From the NCBI RefSeq assembly GCF_022865125.1, contig NZ_CP094828.1:3341219-3405218 (forward strand): a DNA stretch of 64,000 bases. The letters are read 5' to 3'. Numbering within the stretch: the stretch's first letter is position 1; each line of letters starts with the position of its first letter. Under the pieces are notes generated by a model that saw only the letters and a program-made list of their open reading frames with translations, searched no databases and was not told the DNA's origin. The stretch is from Acuticoccus sp. I52.16.1 (lineage in GTDB: Bacteria > Pseudomonadota > Alphaproteobacteria > Rhizobiales > Amorphaceae). A program made the position numbers and the translations under genes. This document shows, in pieces, positions 33,572 through 45,026 of the stretch.

Positions 33572-35115
33572 CGCTCGCCTGGAGGTCCATCTTCCGGTTC
33601 GAGGGCCAGCCGGATCTCGACGAGATCCGAGTCTTTGGGATCCAACTCAAATGTTACGCGTTGGACATCTCGCTCGGGCACGGGGTAGGTCACAAGGTTC
33701 GACACGGTCCCGGTCGAGGCGGAGATCCGCATCTCGAGGTTCTGCGTCGACGTCCCGCGCATGAGGTAGTCCACGACAAAAAGGTATCGATCGTCCGAAA
33801 GGTTCCGCCCGATGCGCGTCTTTATGACTTGCGGTCCGGGTGAAGCGACCTGGGGGACGTCCTCCCAATGGATTCGGTAAGCCAAATCAAAAGGTTGTCC
33901 GGCAGGTAGCTCGGTGGCGGGTTGCCAGTAGGCGACGATGTTGTCGTTCCACTCTTTGGTTGTAGGGATTTCGAAGAGGACAACCGAGCCTTTGCCCCAG
34001 TCGCCGCGCGGCTCCACCCACGCCGAGGTGCGAAGCTCGTAGCGAGCCTCGGCGTCCTCGTAGTCGGAGAACTCGCGGCTCCGCTGGACGAGGCCGAACC
34101 CGCGCGGATTCTCGTCCACGAAAGCGGAGATCTGCAGGCGGTCCGGATTGTTGATCGGACGCCACAGCCATTCCCCGCCCCCCGTGAAGATCGAGAGGCC
34201 GTCGGAGTCGTGCACCGCATCGCGGTAGTCGACGAAATCCCAGCGATTTACGCCTGAGAACAGAAACATTGACGAAAATGGGGCGAACCCGATCGTCTTG
34301 ATGGAGCGCCGCGGGAAAAGCGTCAGCTCCACGTCCACGAAGGTGGCGTCGCCCGGGGCGATTGTAAAGCGGTAGACCCCCGTCGTCGATGGAGAATCCA
34401 GCAACGCGTGGACGACCACACCGTTGGCGTCGTCCGCCGTCGTCTCCAGCCAGAAGGCGCGGAAGACGGGGAACTCTTCGCCGGTCGGAACGCCGGTGTC
34501 GATGGCGAGGCCTCGGGCCGAAAGACCGTAGGTCTCGTGCCGGCCGACCGCCCGGAAATAGCTCGCCCCCTGGAACACCGCGAACTCGGACAGCGACTCG
34601 CTGTCGGCGACGTTGGCGTGCAGGCGGAAGCCGGAAAAGGGGACGTTCTCTTTGGGCAACTTGCCCTCGGCCAGTTCGCCGACCCAGTAGCTCTCGGGGT
34701 CGTAGACCACCTTCTGCGCCGTCTCCCCCTCGACGACCCAGATCTCGACCGGCTGATTGTAGACGAAGCCCGGCGGCAGCGCGTCGAACGAGAAGCGCTT
34801 GTCCGGCCCCAGCGGCTGCGGCCACTTCTTCCACGGCTGGATCTGCCGGTAGGTGGCGTAGTCCATGTCGCTCAACGAGGCGGGGATGTCGCCGCGGCGG
34901 TCGTCGTAGTCCTGCTGGGCGAGGGCTTGGGCCAACTCGCGCAACCGCTGCGGCGAAAAGGGGGCGGTCTCGCCGTACAGCTCGGGGAGACGGGTCAGAT
35001 GGTCGCTACCCTCGGCGAGGGCATCGGTGACGAATCGCGGCCACCCCCCGGCAGCACCGGCCAGGGCCCAGGCAGCGGCGGCGCCGGAGACCAGATGTCG
35101 CCGGGCAATTTTCAT
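33547..35115 (-). CDS. Periplasmic glucan biosynthesis protein OpgG/OpgD
   Basis: A 522-residue periplasmic protein needed for glucan branching or trimming. It starts MKIARRHLVSGAAAAWALAG, a twin-arginine-type signal (RRHLV), which favours the OpgD branch over Sec-exported OpgG. The mature part has the MdoG domain: YRQIQPWKKWPQPLGPDKRF, VGRHETYGLSARGLAIDTG, SSMFLFSGVNRWDFVDYRDA and SDGLSIFTGGGEWLWRPINN. AAGGAG lies seven bases before the ATG. It is the first gene of an opgG/D-opgH operon. Note: the region near 33.8-34.3 kb is less GC-rich than its neighbours. Confidence 0.93.
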   Translation of the reverse strand: MKIARRHLVSGAAAAWALAGAAGGWPRFVTDALAEGSDHLTRLPELYGETAPFSPQRLRELAQALAQQDYDDRRGDIPASLSDMDYATYRQIQPWKKWPQPLGPDKRFSFDALPPGFVYNQPVEIWVVEGETAQKVVYDPESYWVGELAEGKLPKENVPFSGFRLHANVADSESLSEFAVFQGASYFRAVGRHETYGLSARGLAIDTGVPTGEEFPVFRAFWLETTADDANGVVVHALLDSPSTTGVYRFTIAPGDATFVDVELTLFPRRSIKTIGFAPFSSMFLFSGVNRWDFVDYRDAVHDSDGLSIFTGGGEWLWRPINNPDRLQISAFVDENPRGFGLVQRSREFSDYEDAEARYELRTSAWVEPRGDWGKGSVVLFEIPTTKEWNDNIVAYWQPATELPAGQPFDLAYRIHWEDVPQVASPGPQVIKTRIGRNLSDDRYLFVVDYLMRGTSTQNLEMRISASTGTVSNLVTYPVPERDVQRVTFELDPKDSDLVEIRLALEPEDGPPGERWLYRWTR

Positions 35116-35219
35116 CCACGCTCTCCTTACCCGGTTCGTTATTGAACAGGGAATGCGTCGCCGATGTGACGACGTGCACCGATAATCACCTAACGGTTCA
35201 GCGCAGCAATCCGTTCGAA

Positions 35220-35636
35220 CTAAGTAGCGGAAATGTCGGTGAATATGCTCTGAATGAATTGGACCAGCGGGGCGTCCGCCGCAGGCATCTCAAGCAAGGA
35301 TAAAGCCAGCGGCGCGACAAATTTCAAATCCGCCACCTCTTTCGTGCGCGGCGTGCCGGTCCAGCGGCGTACGGCGAAGAGCGGCATCATCAGGTGGAAG
35401 TCGTCGTAGGTGTGGCTGGCGAAGGTGAGGGGCTCGGGCGTCGCCGGGTCCACGGTGACGCCGATCTCCTCGAAGAGCTCGCGGCAGAGGGCGACCTCGG
35501 GGGTCTCCCCGGCCTCGATCTTGCCGCCGGGGAACTCCCACAGGCCGGCCATCGCCTTCCCCGGTGGGCGCTGCGTGACGAGGATGTGGCCCGCCTCGTC
35601 GATCAGCGCGGCGGCCGCCACCAGGACGAGGCGCAT
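35220..35636 (-). CDS. mutT: 8-oxo-dGTP diphosphatase (MutT, Nudix)
   Basis: A 138-residue Nudix hydrolase that removes oxidised dGTP from the nucleotide pool. The Nudix box is GGKIEAGETPEVALCRELFE followed by EIGV (residues about 38-61), with all catalytic Glu present. The N-terminal VLVAAAALIDEAGHILVTQR strand is typical. Its ATG overlaps the argJ stop as TGATG (35634-35638), so translation is probably coupled. argJ-mutT linkage is common in Hyphomicrobiales. Confidence 0.92.
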   Translation of the reverse strand: MRLVLVAAAALIDEAGHILVTQRPPGKAMAGLWEFPGGKIEAGETPEVALCRELFEEIGVTVDPATPEPLTFASHTYDDFHLMMPLFAVRRWTGTPRTKEVADLKFVAPLALSLLEMPAADAPLVQFIQSIFTDISAT

Positions 35637-36850
35637 CAGGAGCGGTAGTCCCCGTTGATGGCGACATATTCCTTGGTGAGATCGCAGGTCCACACCGTGT
35701 CGCGCCCGCTGCCGAGCCCGAGGTCGACGCGGATGGCGATCTCCGGCTTCTGCATCACGGCCGACGCGGCGGCCTCCGAGTAGGCCGGGTCGCGCTCGCC
35801 TTCGACGGCGACGCGCACGTCGTCGAACCAGATGGCCAGGCGGTCGCGGTCGGCCGGCTCGCCCGCCTTGCCCACCGCCATGACGATGCGGCCCCAGTTG
35901 GCGTCCTCGCCGGCGATGGCGGTCTTTACCAGCGGCGAATCGGCGATCGACTTGGCGATCTTGTTGGCGGACGCGTCGCTCTCGGCGCCCTCCACCGTGA
36001 TCGAGACGAACTTCGTGCAGCCCTCGCCGTCCTTGGTGACCCAGTGGGCCAGCGCCAGGAGCAGGTCGTCGAGCGCGGCGGCGAAGCGCAACGCATCCTC
36101 CCCCGCGACCGCGACGCCCGAGGCGCCGGTCGCGAAGAGGAGCACGGTGTCGGACGTCGACGTGTCGCTGTCGATCGTCACCTTGTTGAAGCTCTTGCCG
36201 ACGCCGGCGGACAGCATCGCCTGCAAGTCGGGCGCCGGGATCGCCGCATCGGTGGCCACGAAGGACAGCATCGTCGCCATGTCCGGCGCGATCATGCCCG
36301 CGCCCTTGGCGATGCCGGTGATGGTGACGGACCCGCCCGACAGCGCCACGGTGCGGCTCTCGGCCTTGGGGAAGGTGTCGGTCGTCATGATGGCGCGGGC
36401 CGCATCGGCCCAGCCGCCCGGCGTCAACCTGGCGGCGGCGCCCTCCATGACGGCGCCGAACCGTTCGGCCGGCAGCGGCTCGCCGATGACGCCGGTGGAG
36501 GCGAGGAAGACGTCCTCGGCCGCGATCCCCAGCGCCTGGGCGGCGAGATCGGCCGAGAGGGACGTCGCCGCGCGGCCCTTCTTGCCGGTGAAGGCGTTGG
36601 CGTTGCCGGAGTTGACCAAAAGCGCCCGCGCGGTACCCCGCGCAAGCTGCGCGCGGCACCACTCCACCGGGGCGGACGGGCAGCGCGAGGTGGTGAACAC
36701 GCCGGCCACGGTGGTGCCTTCGTCGAACGCCATCAGCAGGACGTCGGTGCGGCCGCGGTACTTGATGCCGGCCTCGGCGGTGGCGAGGCGCACCCCTGCC
36801 ACGGCGGGCGGCTCGGGGAGGTGGGCGGGCGCGAAGGGCGATGGGGTCAT
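35636..36850 (-). CDS. argJ: Glutamate N-acetyltransferase / amino-acid acetyltransferase
   Basis: A 404-residue Ntn-fold enzyme that recycles acetyl from N-acetylornithine to glutamate (and in bifunctional forms uses acetyl-CoA) in arginine synthesis. The precursor self-cleaves before the Thr in [20 protein letters not shown] (about residue 190), giving alpha and beta chains. Other family blocks are [16 protein letters not shown] and [16 protein letters not shown] at the N-terminus, and [15 protein letters not shown] in the beta chain. ATG 36850 was chosen over the longer frame. Its stop overlaps the mutT start. The parvulin gene lies 174 bases upstream. Confidence 0.95.
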   Translation of the reverse strand: MTPSPFAPAHLPEPPAVAGVRLATAEAGIKYRGRTDVLLMAFDEGTTVAGVFTTSRCPSAPVEWCRAQLARGTARALLVNSGNANAFTGKKGRAATSLSADLAAQALGIAAEDVFLASTGVIGEPLPAERFGAVMEGAAARLTPGGWADAARAIMTTDTFPKAESRTVALSGGSVTITGIAKGAGMIAPDMATMLSFVATDAAIPAPDLQAMLSAGVGKSFNKVTIDSDTSTSDTVLLFATGASGVAVAGEDALRFAAALDDLLLALAHWVTKDGEGCTKFVSITVEGAESDASANKIAKSIADSPLVKTAIAGEDANWGRIVMAVGKAGEPADRDRLAIWFDDVRVAVEGERDPAYSEAAASAVMQKPEIAIRVDLGLGSGRDTVWTCDLTKEYVAINGDYRS

Positions 36851-37024
36851 AGGTCTCGTCTCGGACGGCAACGGTCCCGCGCATACGCCATTCACGCCGC
36901 CGCGAAAAGCGGCAACCGCATCGACCGGAGCGGCATCGTCGCGCCGCCGGGCGCAGGCGCGGCGACCGGCGGATGCGGGGGGGCGCGGAGAGAGGAGGCG
37001 GGGCGCCGGGCCCCGCCCGCGGAC

Positions 37025-37924
37025 TTACTTCGTCGGGGTCGGAATCGGCGCGTCGGCGTCGACCGGCGGGGCCTTGACCGAACCGATCGCCGACGTCGGC
37101 GTCTCGCCCGAGGCGGTCTCGATGGTGGCGTCCTCCTTCAGCTTGGCGACGGCGGCGACGTAGGCGTCGCGCACGATGAGCTGCTGGATCTGCCCGGCCA
37201 CCTGGGTCAGCGGCGGCACCGGTACCTCGCCCCGCTCGTCGAGCTTGATGACGTGCCAGCCGAACTGCGACTGCACCGGCTCCTCGGTGATCTCTCCGAC
37301 GTCGAGCGCGAAGGCGGCGTCCTCGAACGGCTTGACCATGCGGCCGCGGGTGAAGTTGCCCAGCGAGCCGCCGCGCTTGGCCGACCCGGGGTCCTTGGAG
37401 TGCGCCTCGGCGAGCGCGGCGAAGTCGGCCCCCTCGTCGAGCTGCTTGATGAGGTCCTTTGCCTCTTCCTCGGTCTCGACCAGGATGTGGCTGGCGGTGA
37501 GCTGCTCCTTGGGCAGCTTGGCGACTTCCTCCTCGTAGCGGGCCTGCAACGCCTCTTCGGAGACGTTGTCCTGCACGATGGAGGTCATGTAACTCTCCTG
37601 CAGGGCCTGCAGGCGCTGGAAGGCCATCCGCTGCTTGAACTCGGGCGTGTCGGCCATGCCTTCGGCTTCGGCGGCGTCGGCCATCAGCGCCATGTCGATG
37701 AGGAGGGAGAGGACCATCTCGCCCTGCTGCGACTCGGGCAGCTGCTGGACCGCCTCGCCGAGCGCGGCGCGGGCGTAGGTCACGTCGCCCACGGTGATGT
37801 CCTGGCCGTTGACGGTGGCGAGCACCTGATCGGGGGCGGGGGCATCGGCGGCATTGTCCTGCGCGAACGCGGAGGAAACGAGGAGGGCCGACAGGGCCAT
37901 CGCACTGAGCGTGCGCTTGATCAT
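37025..37924 (-). CDS. Periplasmic parvulin-type peptidyl-prolyl isomerase
   Basis: A 299-residue exported chaperone. It has a signal peptide ([21 protein letters not shown], cut before QDNAAD), a SurA/PrsA-like N-terminal helical region (residues about 30-130), and a rotamase domain (about 140-235) with [40 protein letters not shown] and [13 protein letters not shown]. It probably assists folding of exported or outer-membrane proteins. The C-terminal tail is Pro/Ala-rich. It is divergent from secA, an arrangement typical of Hyphomicrobiales and functionally fitting because both act on secreted proteins. Confidence 0.93.
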   Translation of the reverse strand: MIKRTLSAMALSALLVSSAFAQDNAADAPAPDQVLATVNGQDITVGDVTYARAALGEAVQQLPESQQGEMVLSLLIDMALMADAAEAEGMADTPEFKQRMAFQRLQALQESYMTSIVQDNVSEEALQARYEEEVAKLPKEQLTASHILVETEEEAKDLIKQLDEGADFAALAEAHSKDPGSAKRGGSLGNFTRGRMVKPFEDAAFALDVGEITEEPVQSQFGWHVIKLDERGEVPVPPLTQVAGQIQQLIVRDAYVAAVAKLKEDATIETASGETPTSAIGSVKAPPVDADAPIPTPTK

Positions 37925-37961
37925 TGTGGGTTGTCCTTCGGACTGGGGGCGGGCGTCTCGT

Positions 37962-37990
37962 TTGACATGGCCCAGCCCCAAACATATGTC
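37962..37990 (+). promoter_or_regulatory. Candidate housekeeping promoter of secA
   Basis: A consensus TTGACA at 37962-37967 is followed after 17 bases by TATGTC at 37985-37990, about 90 bases upstream of the secA ATG. Spacing is ideal and the -10 is a fair match. It lies in the divergent spacer with the parvulin gene. Confidence 0.5.
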
Positions 37991-38081
37991 GGATCGCGCG
38001 CGGCAGACGTTCGATTGCCGCCCATCGCGCCGGTTCGTATCATGGCCGTGCGCCGCTCCGCATAAGGTAAGGACATCTCGG

Positions 38082-40922
<2,841 letters not shown>

Positions 40923-40940
40923 CACCCCGCGCGACCCGTG

Positions 40941-40959
40941 TGCCGCGCCGCGCGGCACG
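40941..40959. terminator. Palindromic hairpin downstream of secA
   Basis: GTGCCGCGC-C-GCGCGGCAC is a perfect 9-bp inverted repeat with a single-base centre, followed by a second weaker repeat (GGCGGGC/GCCCGCC). There is no T-run, so it could be a Rho-assisted or processing signal rather than an intrinsic terminator. Confidence 0.4.
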
Positions 40960-41035
40960 GCGGGCGAGCTGCCGCCCGCCGGCGCGCCGCGCGCCCGTCC
41001 CGCCGAGCCTGCCGCGACGAGACCGCCCCGAGGCG

Positions 41036-41101
41036 CCTGGGGCGATGAGCACGGCCTGGGGCGATGAGCACGGACCGATGAGCACGGATCGATGAGCCTG
41101 G
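41036..41101 (+). repeat. Tandem start-codon repeats creating chained mini-ORFs
   Basis: A 19-base unit ending GATGAGCACGG is duplicated (41036-41054, 41055-41073) and followed by two 14-base units (41074-41087, 41088-41101). Four ATGAGC starts result, at 41045, 41064, 41078 and 41092. The one at 41064 encodes MSTDR and stops in a TGA overlapping ATG 41078; that ORF also encodes MSTDR and stops in a TGA overlapping the cyclase ATG 41092. The frame from 41045 (16 residues) ends at the same TGA. No strong Shine-Dalgarno is seen at any of the four. Confidence 0.8.
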
Positions 41102-42318
41102 TGGGGACACGCTCCGCCCCGATGTCCCCGCTCGGCGCCGCGATCGAGGCGCTCGAGATCTACCTCGCCTTCGCCGCGCTGGGTGACGTCTCCGCCCGCG
41201 AGATCCTGCCCGGCTTCGCCGAGCGTGCCCGCGCCTCGGGCTTCACGTTGGCGCGCGTCTATGCCGCCTGGCGCCGGCTCGACCCGGTCATCGCCAGCTC
41301 CAGCATCGTGTGGACCCGCGACGAGGGCGCCCTCGAGGAGCACTGGACGCACGAGGACGGCCCCAACAGCCCCGAGTTCCTCGCCTCGCCGATCCACTAT
41401 CTCTTGACCGCCGACGTCGATTTCTACCGCTGCCGCCTCGCGGGGGCCAACGAGCCGTACCGCTTCCCCAGCCTCGCCGCCTTCGCCGCCGACGGGCTGA
41501 CGGACTACGTCATCGTGCGCGTCGGCTTCGGCGCGGACACGCAGATGAAGCGGCCCGGCGGTGGGGTGATGCTCTCCTTCGCGTCCGACGCCCCCGGCGG
41601 CTTCAGCGACGACGAGATGGATGCGCTCAACCGCATCAAGTACATGCTGGCGCTGACGATCCGCTCCACCCTCCAGGCCGACATCGGCCGCAGCCTCGCC
41701 CACACCTACCTGCCGCGCACCGCCGGCGACCGCGTGCTCGACGGCGAGATCCTGCTCGGCCACGGCGACACGATCGACGCGGTGGTGTGGTACTGCGACC
41801 TGCGCGGCTCGACGGCGCTGTGCGACCGGCTCGGCACCGAGCGCTACCTGCCCTTCCTGAACGACTTCTTCGCCGCCACGGCCAAGCCGGTGGTCGAACA
41901 CGGCGGCGACGTGCTGGACTATATCGGCGACGCGGTGCTGGCGATCTTTCCCGGCGCGGACGGCGTCGCCCGTGCCCTGAGGGCCACGAACTGCGTGCGC
42001 GAGCGGCTCGGTGCGCTCCGCGCGCGCCACAGCGACGCAATCGGCGACCGGCACGACCTCGCAGAACTGATTGGCGTTGCCATCGACATCGGCCGTGTCG
42101 TCTATGGCAATATCGGCATCAACGAGCGGATGACGTTCTCGGCGATCGGCGGCACGGTGAACCGCGTGGTGCGGATCGAGCGGCTGACGAAATCGTACGG
42201 CGTGCCGATACTGGTGACGGACGCGGTGGCGCGTCAGGCGGGCGAGGGATGGATGAGCGTGGGACGGCCGGAGCTGGCGGGGATCGCGAACCCGCCGGAA
42301 CTCTTTGCGTGTCGCTGA
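41092..42318 (+). CDS. Class III adenylate/guanylate cyclase domain protein (first of pair)
   Basis: A 408-residue soluble protein. Residues about 15-185 match the N-terminal domain often linked to rhizobial cyclases (ARVYAAWRRLDPVIASSSIVW). Residues about 215-400 are a class III cyclase domain: metal Asp residues in VVWYCDLRGSTALCDRLG and DYIGDAVLAIFPGADG, and the transition-state Asn/Arg in FSAIGGTVNRVVRIERL. The Lys usual before the IGD motif is Asp, and the Asp usual in GDTVN is Gly, so substrate choice or activity may differ. ATG 41092 is the last of four clustered ATGAGC starts. A paralogue overlaps its 3' end. No membrane segment is seen. Confidence 0.85.
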   Translation: MSLVGTRSAPMSPLGAAIEALEIYLAFAALGDVSAREILPGFAERARASGFTLARVYAAWRRLDPVIASSSIVWTRDEGALEEHWTHEDGPNSPEFLASPIHYLLTADVDFYRCRLAGANEPYRFPSLAAFAADGLTDYVIVRVGFGADTQMKRPGGGVMLSFASDAPGGFSDDEMDALNRIKYMLALTIRSTLQADIGRSLAHTYLPRTAGDRVLDGEILLGHGDTIDAVVWYCDLRGSTALCDRLGTERYLPFLNDFFAATAKPVVEHGGDVLDYIGDAVLAIFPGADGVARALRATNCVRERLGALRARHSDAIGDRHDLAELIGVAIDIGRVVYGNIGINERMTFSAIGGTVNRVVRIERLTKSYGVPILVTDAVARQAGEGWMSVGRPELAGIANPPELFACR

Positions 42319-43526
42319 CCGAATGCCGGGTGGAGGTCGCCGACCTCCAAGTCTGGCTGACCGAGGTCGCGCTCGAAGCGCGCGAGATCGGCACGCTGCT
42401 GAGCGAGTTGGGCGAACGGCTCAACGCGGCGGGGCTGGCGATCTCGCGTCTGTCGCTCGGATGGCGCGCCCTGCATCCGCTGACCTATGCCAACTTCGTC
42501 ACATGGGCGGACGATGCGCCGCTGGAGGCGGGCGCGCTCAGCCATGTGGACGCGGCGCGGCGTGACGGCAGCAACAGCGTCCTGCGCCACATCGTCGAGA
42601 ATGAGATCGCGCTCTATCGGGTGGACCTGACGGCGCCGGCCCAACCCTACGACCTCTTGCGCGAGCTGCGCGACGAGGGGCACAGCGGGTACATCGGCAC
42701 GACCACCAAGTTCGGCGCCGCACACGTCGACCACGGCGTCATGCGGGGGGTGTTCTTCAGCTTCTGTACCCGCGCCCCGACCGGGTTCGACGATCGCACG
42801 GTCGACACCATGATGGCGCTGCGGCCGACCTTGGCGCTCGCCGTCCGCGCGCTGATCGAGATGGAGGCGAGCAAGGCGCTGGCGACCACCTACCTCGGCC
42901 GCCTCGCCGCCGAGCGCGTGCTCGACGGGGCCATCCGCCGCGGTGACGCCGAGGTGATCCCGGCCGCCATCTGGTACAGCGACATGCGCGCCTTCACGCC
43001 GCTGGCCGAGGAGCTGTCGCTGGACGAGACCATCGCCTTCCTCAACGAGGTGTTCGAGGCGACCGCCGGCGCGGTCGGCGACGCGGGCGGCCACGTGCTC
43101 GACTTCATCGGCGACGCGGTACTGGCGATCTTCCCCATCGAGGACGACGGCGTGCGCCGCTCGCTCGCCGCCCTGGACGACAGCCTCGCCCGCCTCGCCG
43201 AGATGCGCGCGCGGATCCTCTCCCGCGGGGGGCCGCTGGCGATGGCCGCCTCCGCCCGCGCGGGCATCGTCGGCATCGCGCTCGCGGTGGGGGACGTGCG
43301 CTTCGGCAATATCGGGACGCCGCGGCGCCTGTCGTTTTCGGTCATCGGGCCGACGGTGAACATGGTCGCCCGCATCGAGGCGCTCACCAAGATGCTGCGC
43401 GAGCCGGTCCTGGTCTCGGCGCCCGTGGCCGACCTCGCGCCAGGCCGCTTCGTGTTGCGCGGTGCCTTCAACCTGGAGGGCGTGCGGGACCGCCGCGCCC
43501 TCTACGGCCTCGCCAAGCGCAGCTAG
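42309..43526 (+). CDS. Class III adenylate/guanylate cyclase domain protein (second of pair)
   Basis: A protein of about 405 residues, paralogous to the preceding cyclase over its full length. The N-terminal domain reads ISRLSLGWRALHPLTYANFV; the cyclase domain has Asp residues in AIWYSDMRAFTPLAEELS and LDFIGDAVLAIFPIEDDG, and FSVIGPTVNMVARIEALTK near the end. As in the first copy, the base-contacting Lys is replaced (LDF in place of LKF) and the Asp of GDTVN is Pro. GTG 42309 overlaps the first gene by ten bases, suggesting coupled translation; GTG 42330 is an alternative. The two products may form a heterodimer. Confidence 0.83.
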   Translation: MSLTECRVEVADLQVWLTEVALEAREIGTLLSELGERLNAAGLAISRLSLGWRALHPLTYANFVTWADDAPLEAGALSHVDAARRDGSNSVLRHIVENEIALYRVDLTAPAQPYDLLRELRDEGHSGYIGTTTKFGAAHVDHGVMRGVFFSFCTRAPTGFDDRTVDTMMALRPTLALAVRALIEMEASKALATTYLGRLAAERVLDGAIRRGDAEVIPAAIWYSDMRAFTPLAEELSLDETIAFLNEVFEATAGAVGDAGGHVLDFIGDAVLAIFPIEDDGVRRSLAALDDSLARLAEMRARILSRGGPLAMAASARAGIVGIALAVGDVRFGNIGTPRRLSFSVIGPTVNMVARIEALTKMLREPVLVSAPVADLAPGRFVLRGAFNLEGVRDRRALYGLAKRS

Positions 43527-43556
43527 TCTAGGCGGCGCTCCGGCACCGCGAGCCGC

Positions 43557-44231
43557 TCAGACGCCGTGGAAGGTGGCGAAATCGTCGATCGGGACGCGGT
43601 TGGCGCGGTGGGTGAAGGCGCGATGCGCCGTGTCGGCGTAGCCGATCGCGACGCCGGTGAAGAGCATGCGCTCGGGCGGCGTCTCCAGGAATGCGCCGAC
43701 CGCGGCGGGATAGGCGGCCCAGTATTCCTGCGCACAGGTGGCGACGCCCTCGCCCTGCAGCAGCAGCATCACCGTTTGCAGGAACATCCCGCAGTCGGCC
43801 CACTGCGGCGGTCCCATCTGCCGGTCCACGGTGCAGAAGAGAGCCATCGGCGCGCCGAAGAAGTCCGCGTTGCGCTTGAACCATGCGCCGCGCGCCTTCT
43901 TGTCCTCCCGGACGATGCCCAGGTTGGCGTACATCGTCTCGCCGACGTCGAAGCGCCGGTTGCTGTAAGGCGGCGTCAGCCCCGGCGGGTAGACGTCGTA
44001 TTCGCGCGTCGGCTCGCCCCGCGGATGCTCGGCGAGGACGCCCTGCATCATCGTGCGAAACCGCGCCATCGCCTCGCCGGCGACGATGTCGACGTGCCAG
44101 GGCTGCAGGTTGCCGCCGGACGGGGCGCGCGCGGCCGTGGTCAGCACGCGGCGGATCAGCTCGCCCGGCACCGGCGTCGGCAGGAAGGCGCGCACGGAGG
44201 TGCGCTGAGCGACCGCCTCTGCAACGTCCAT
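43557..44231 (-). CDS. Nitroreductase family protein
   Basis: A 224-residue FMN-dependent nitroreductase-fold enzyme. RTSVRAFLPTPVPGELIRRV and ARAPSGGNLQPWHVDIVAG are the N-terminal flavin-binding blocks, and GMFLQTVMLLLQGEGVATC is the central helix; FTGVAIGYADTAHRA lies near the end. Possible substrates include nitro-aromatics, quinones and enones. ATG 44231 was preferred for homology; ATG 44291 would add 20 residues. No strong Shine-Dalgarno is seen for either. It converges with the cyclase genes and diverges from the SDR-thiolase operon. Confidence 0.85.
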   Translation of the reverse strand: MDVAEAVAQRTSVRAFLPTPVPGELIRRVLTTAARAPSGGNLQPWHVDIVAGEAMARFRTMMQGVLAEHPRGEPTREYDVYPPGLTPPYSNRRFDVGETMYANLGIVREDKKARGAWFKRNADFFGAPMALFCTVDRQMGPPQWADCGMFLQTVMLLLQGEGVATCAQEYWAAYPAAVGAFLETPPERMLFTGVAIGYADTAHRAFTHRANRVPIDDFATFHGV

Positions 44232-44354
44232 ATTCAGTGGCCCCGGCGACGGGTGGAGGTGATGGCCATTTGCGAAACGTCCTTTCGACATGCAGACTTG
44301 CGCGGCTCGCCGCACGATATTACGCATGCTTGCTATTAAACAAGTTGGCGGGGT

Positions 44355-44387
44355 CGAACCGCCACGTGGTTCGCGGGTCCCGCGAAC
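44355..44387. promoter_or_regulatory. Nested inverted repeats before the SDR-thiolase operon
   Basis: A perfect 19-base palindrome (GTTCGCGGG-T-CCCGCGAAC, 44369-44387) ends three bases before the GGAGG of the first gene. Its left arm can alternatively pair with CGAACC at 44355-44360 (CGAACC-7-GGTTCG), giving two mutually exclusive hairpins. An AT-rich TTGCTATTAAAC lies just upstream and may be part of the promoter. A repressor operator or a translational switch are both possible. Confidence 0.5.
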
Positions 44388-44407
44388 GAGGGAGGACGCA
44401 AGCGAGC

Positions 44408-45016
44408 ATGGACGCCAGCCAGCTGCTCGGCGGCAAGGTCGCGCTGGTCACCGGCGCGGGCCGCGGTATCGGCCGCGAGATCGCGCTGATGATGGCCGCC
44501 CACGGCGCCGCGGTGATCGTCAACGACATCGGGGCCTCGATGTCGGGCGAGACCACCGGCGAGACGCCGGCGGAGGAGGTGGCCGCCACCATCCGGGCCG
44601 CCGCCAAGCTCGGCATCGCCGGCCTGTCGAAGTCGATCGCGCTCGACATGCAGCGCTTCGGCGTCACGTCCAACTGCATCGCCCCCTTCGCCTGGGGCCG
44701 GATGACCAGCTCCATCCCGGTCAAGAGCGACGCGGACGCCCAGCGCGTCGAGCGGCTGAAGGCGATGAAGCCGGAGAAGATCGCCGCGGTGGTGACGGCG
44801 CTGGCAGCCGACGCGGCGCAGGACATCACCGCGCAGATCTTCGGCGTGCGCGCCAACGAAATCTACCTCTTCAGCCAGCCGCGCCCGATCCGCACGGTGC
44901 ACACCGCCCAAGGGTGGACGCCGCAGTCGGTCCTGACGACGGCCTTCGCGGCCATGGCGCCGCAATTCATACCCAACGAGAGGTCCGGCGACGTCTTCTG
45001 CTGGGACCCGATTTAG
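44408..45016 (+). CDS. Short-chain dehydrogenase with an in-frame central deletion
   Basis: A 202-residue protein. The N-terminus has the SDR cofactor motif VALVTGAGRGIGREIALMMA, and the C-terminal part reads GIAGLSKSIALDMQRFGVTSN, NCIAPFAWGRM, TAQIFGVRANEIYLFSQPRP and GDVFCWDPI, matching SDRs of about 300 residues. About 100 residues are missing between EEVAATIRA and AAKLGIAG: the NNAG motif, the catalytic Ser and the Tyr of YxxxK are all absent, though the Lys may survive. The frame is uninterrupted. It is therefore unlikely to be an active dehydrogenase. It is the first gene ahead of the Zn-ribbon, thiolase and hydratase genes, so loss of activity would leave that pathway one step short unless another enzyme serves. 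Confidence 0.75.
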   Translation: MDASQLLGGKVALVTGAGRGIGREIALMMAAHGAAVIVNDIGASMSGETTGETPAEEVAATIRAAAKLGIAGLSKSIALDMQRFGVTSNCIAPFAWGRMTSSIPVKSDADAQRVERLKAMKPEKIAAVVTALAADAAQDITAQIFGVRANEIYLFSQPRPIRTVHTAQGWTPQSVLTTAFAAMAPQFIPNERSGDVFCWDPI

Positions 45017-45026
45017 GGAGCCGCCG

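Noticed and set aside
35220-37985. A single 921-codon frame containing MutT at its end
   Set aside because: Only the last 138 codons match a family (Nudix). The rest is antiparallel or out of frame with argJ and the parvulin gene, both of which are clear.
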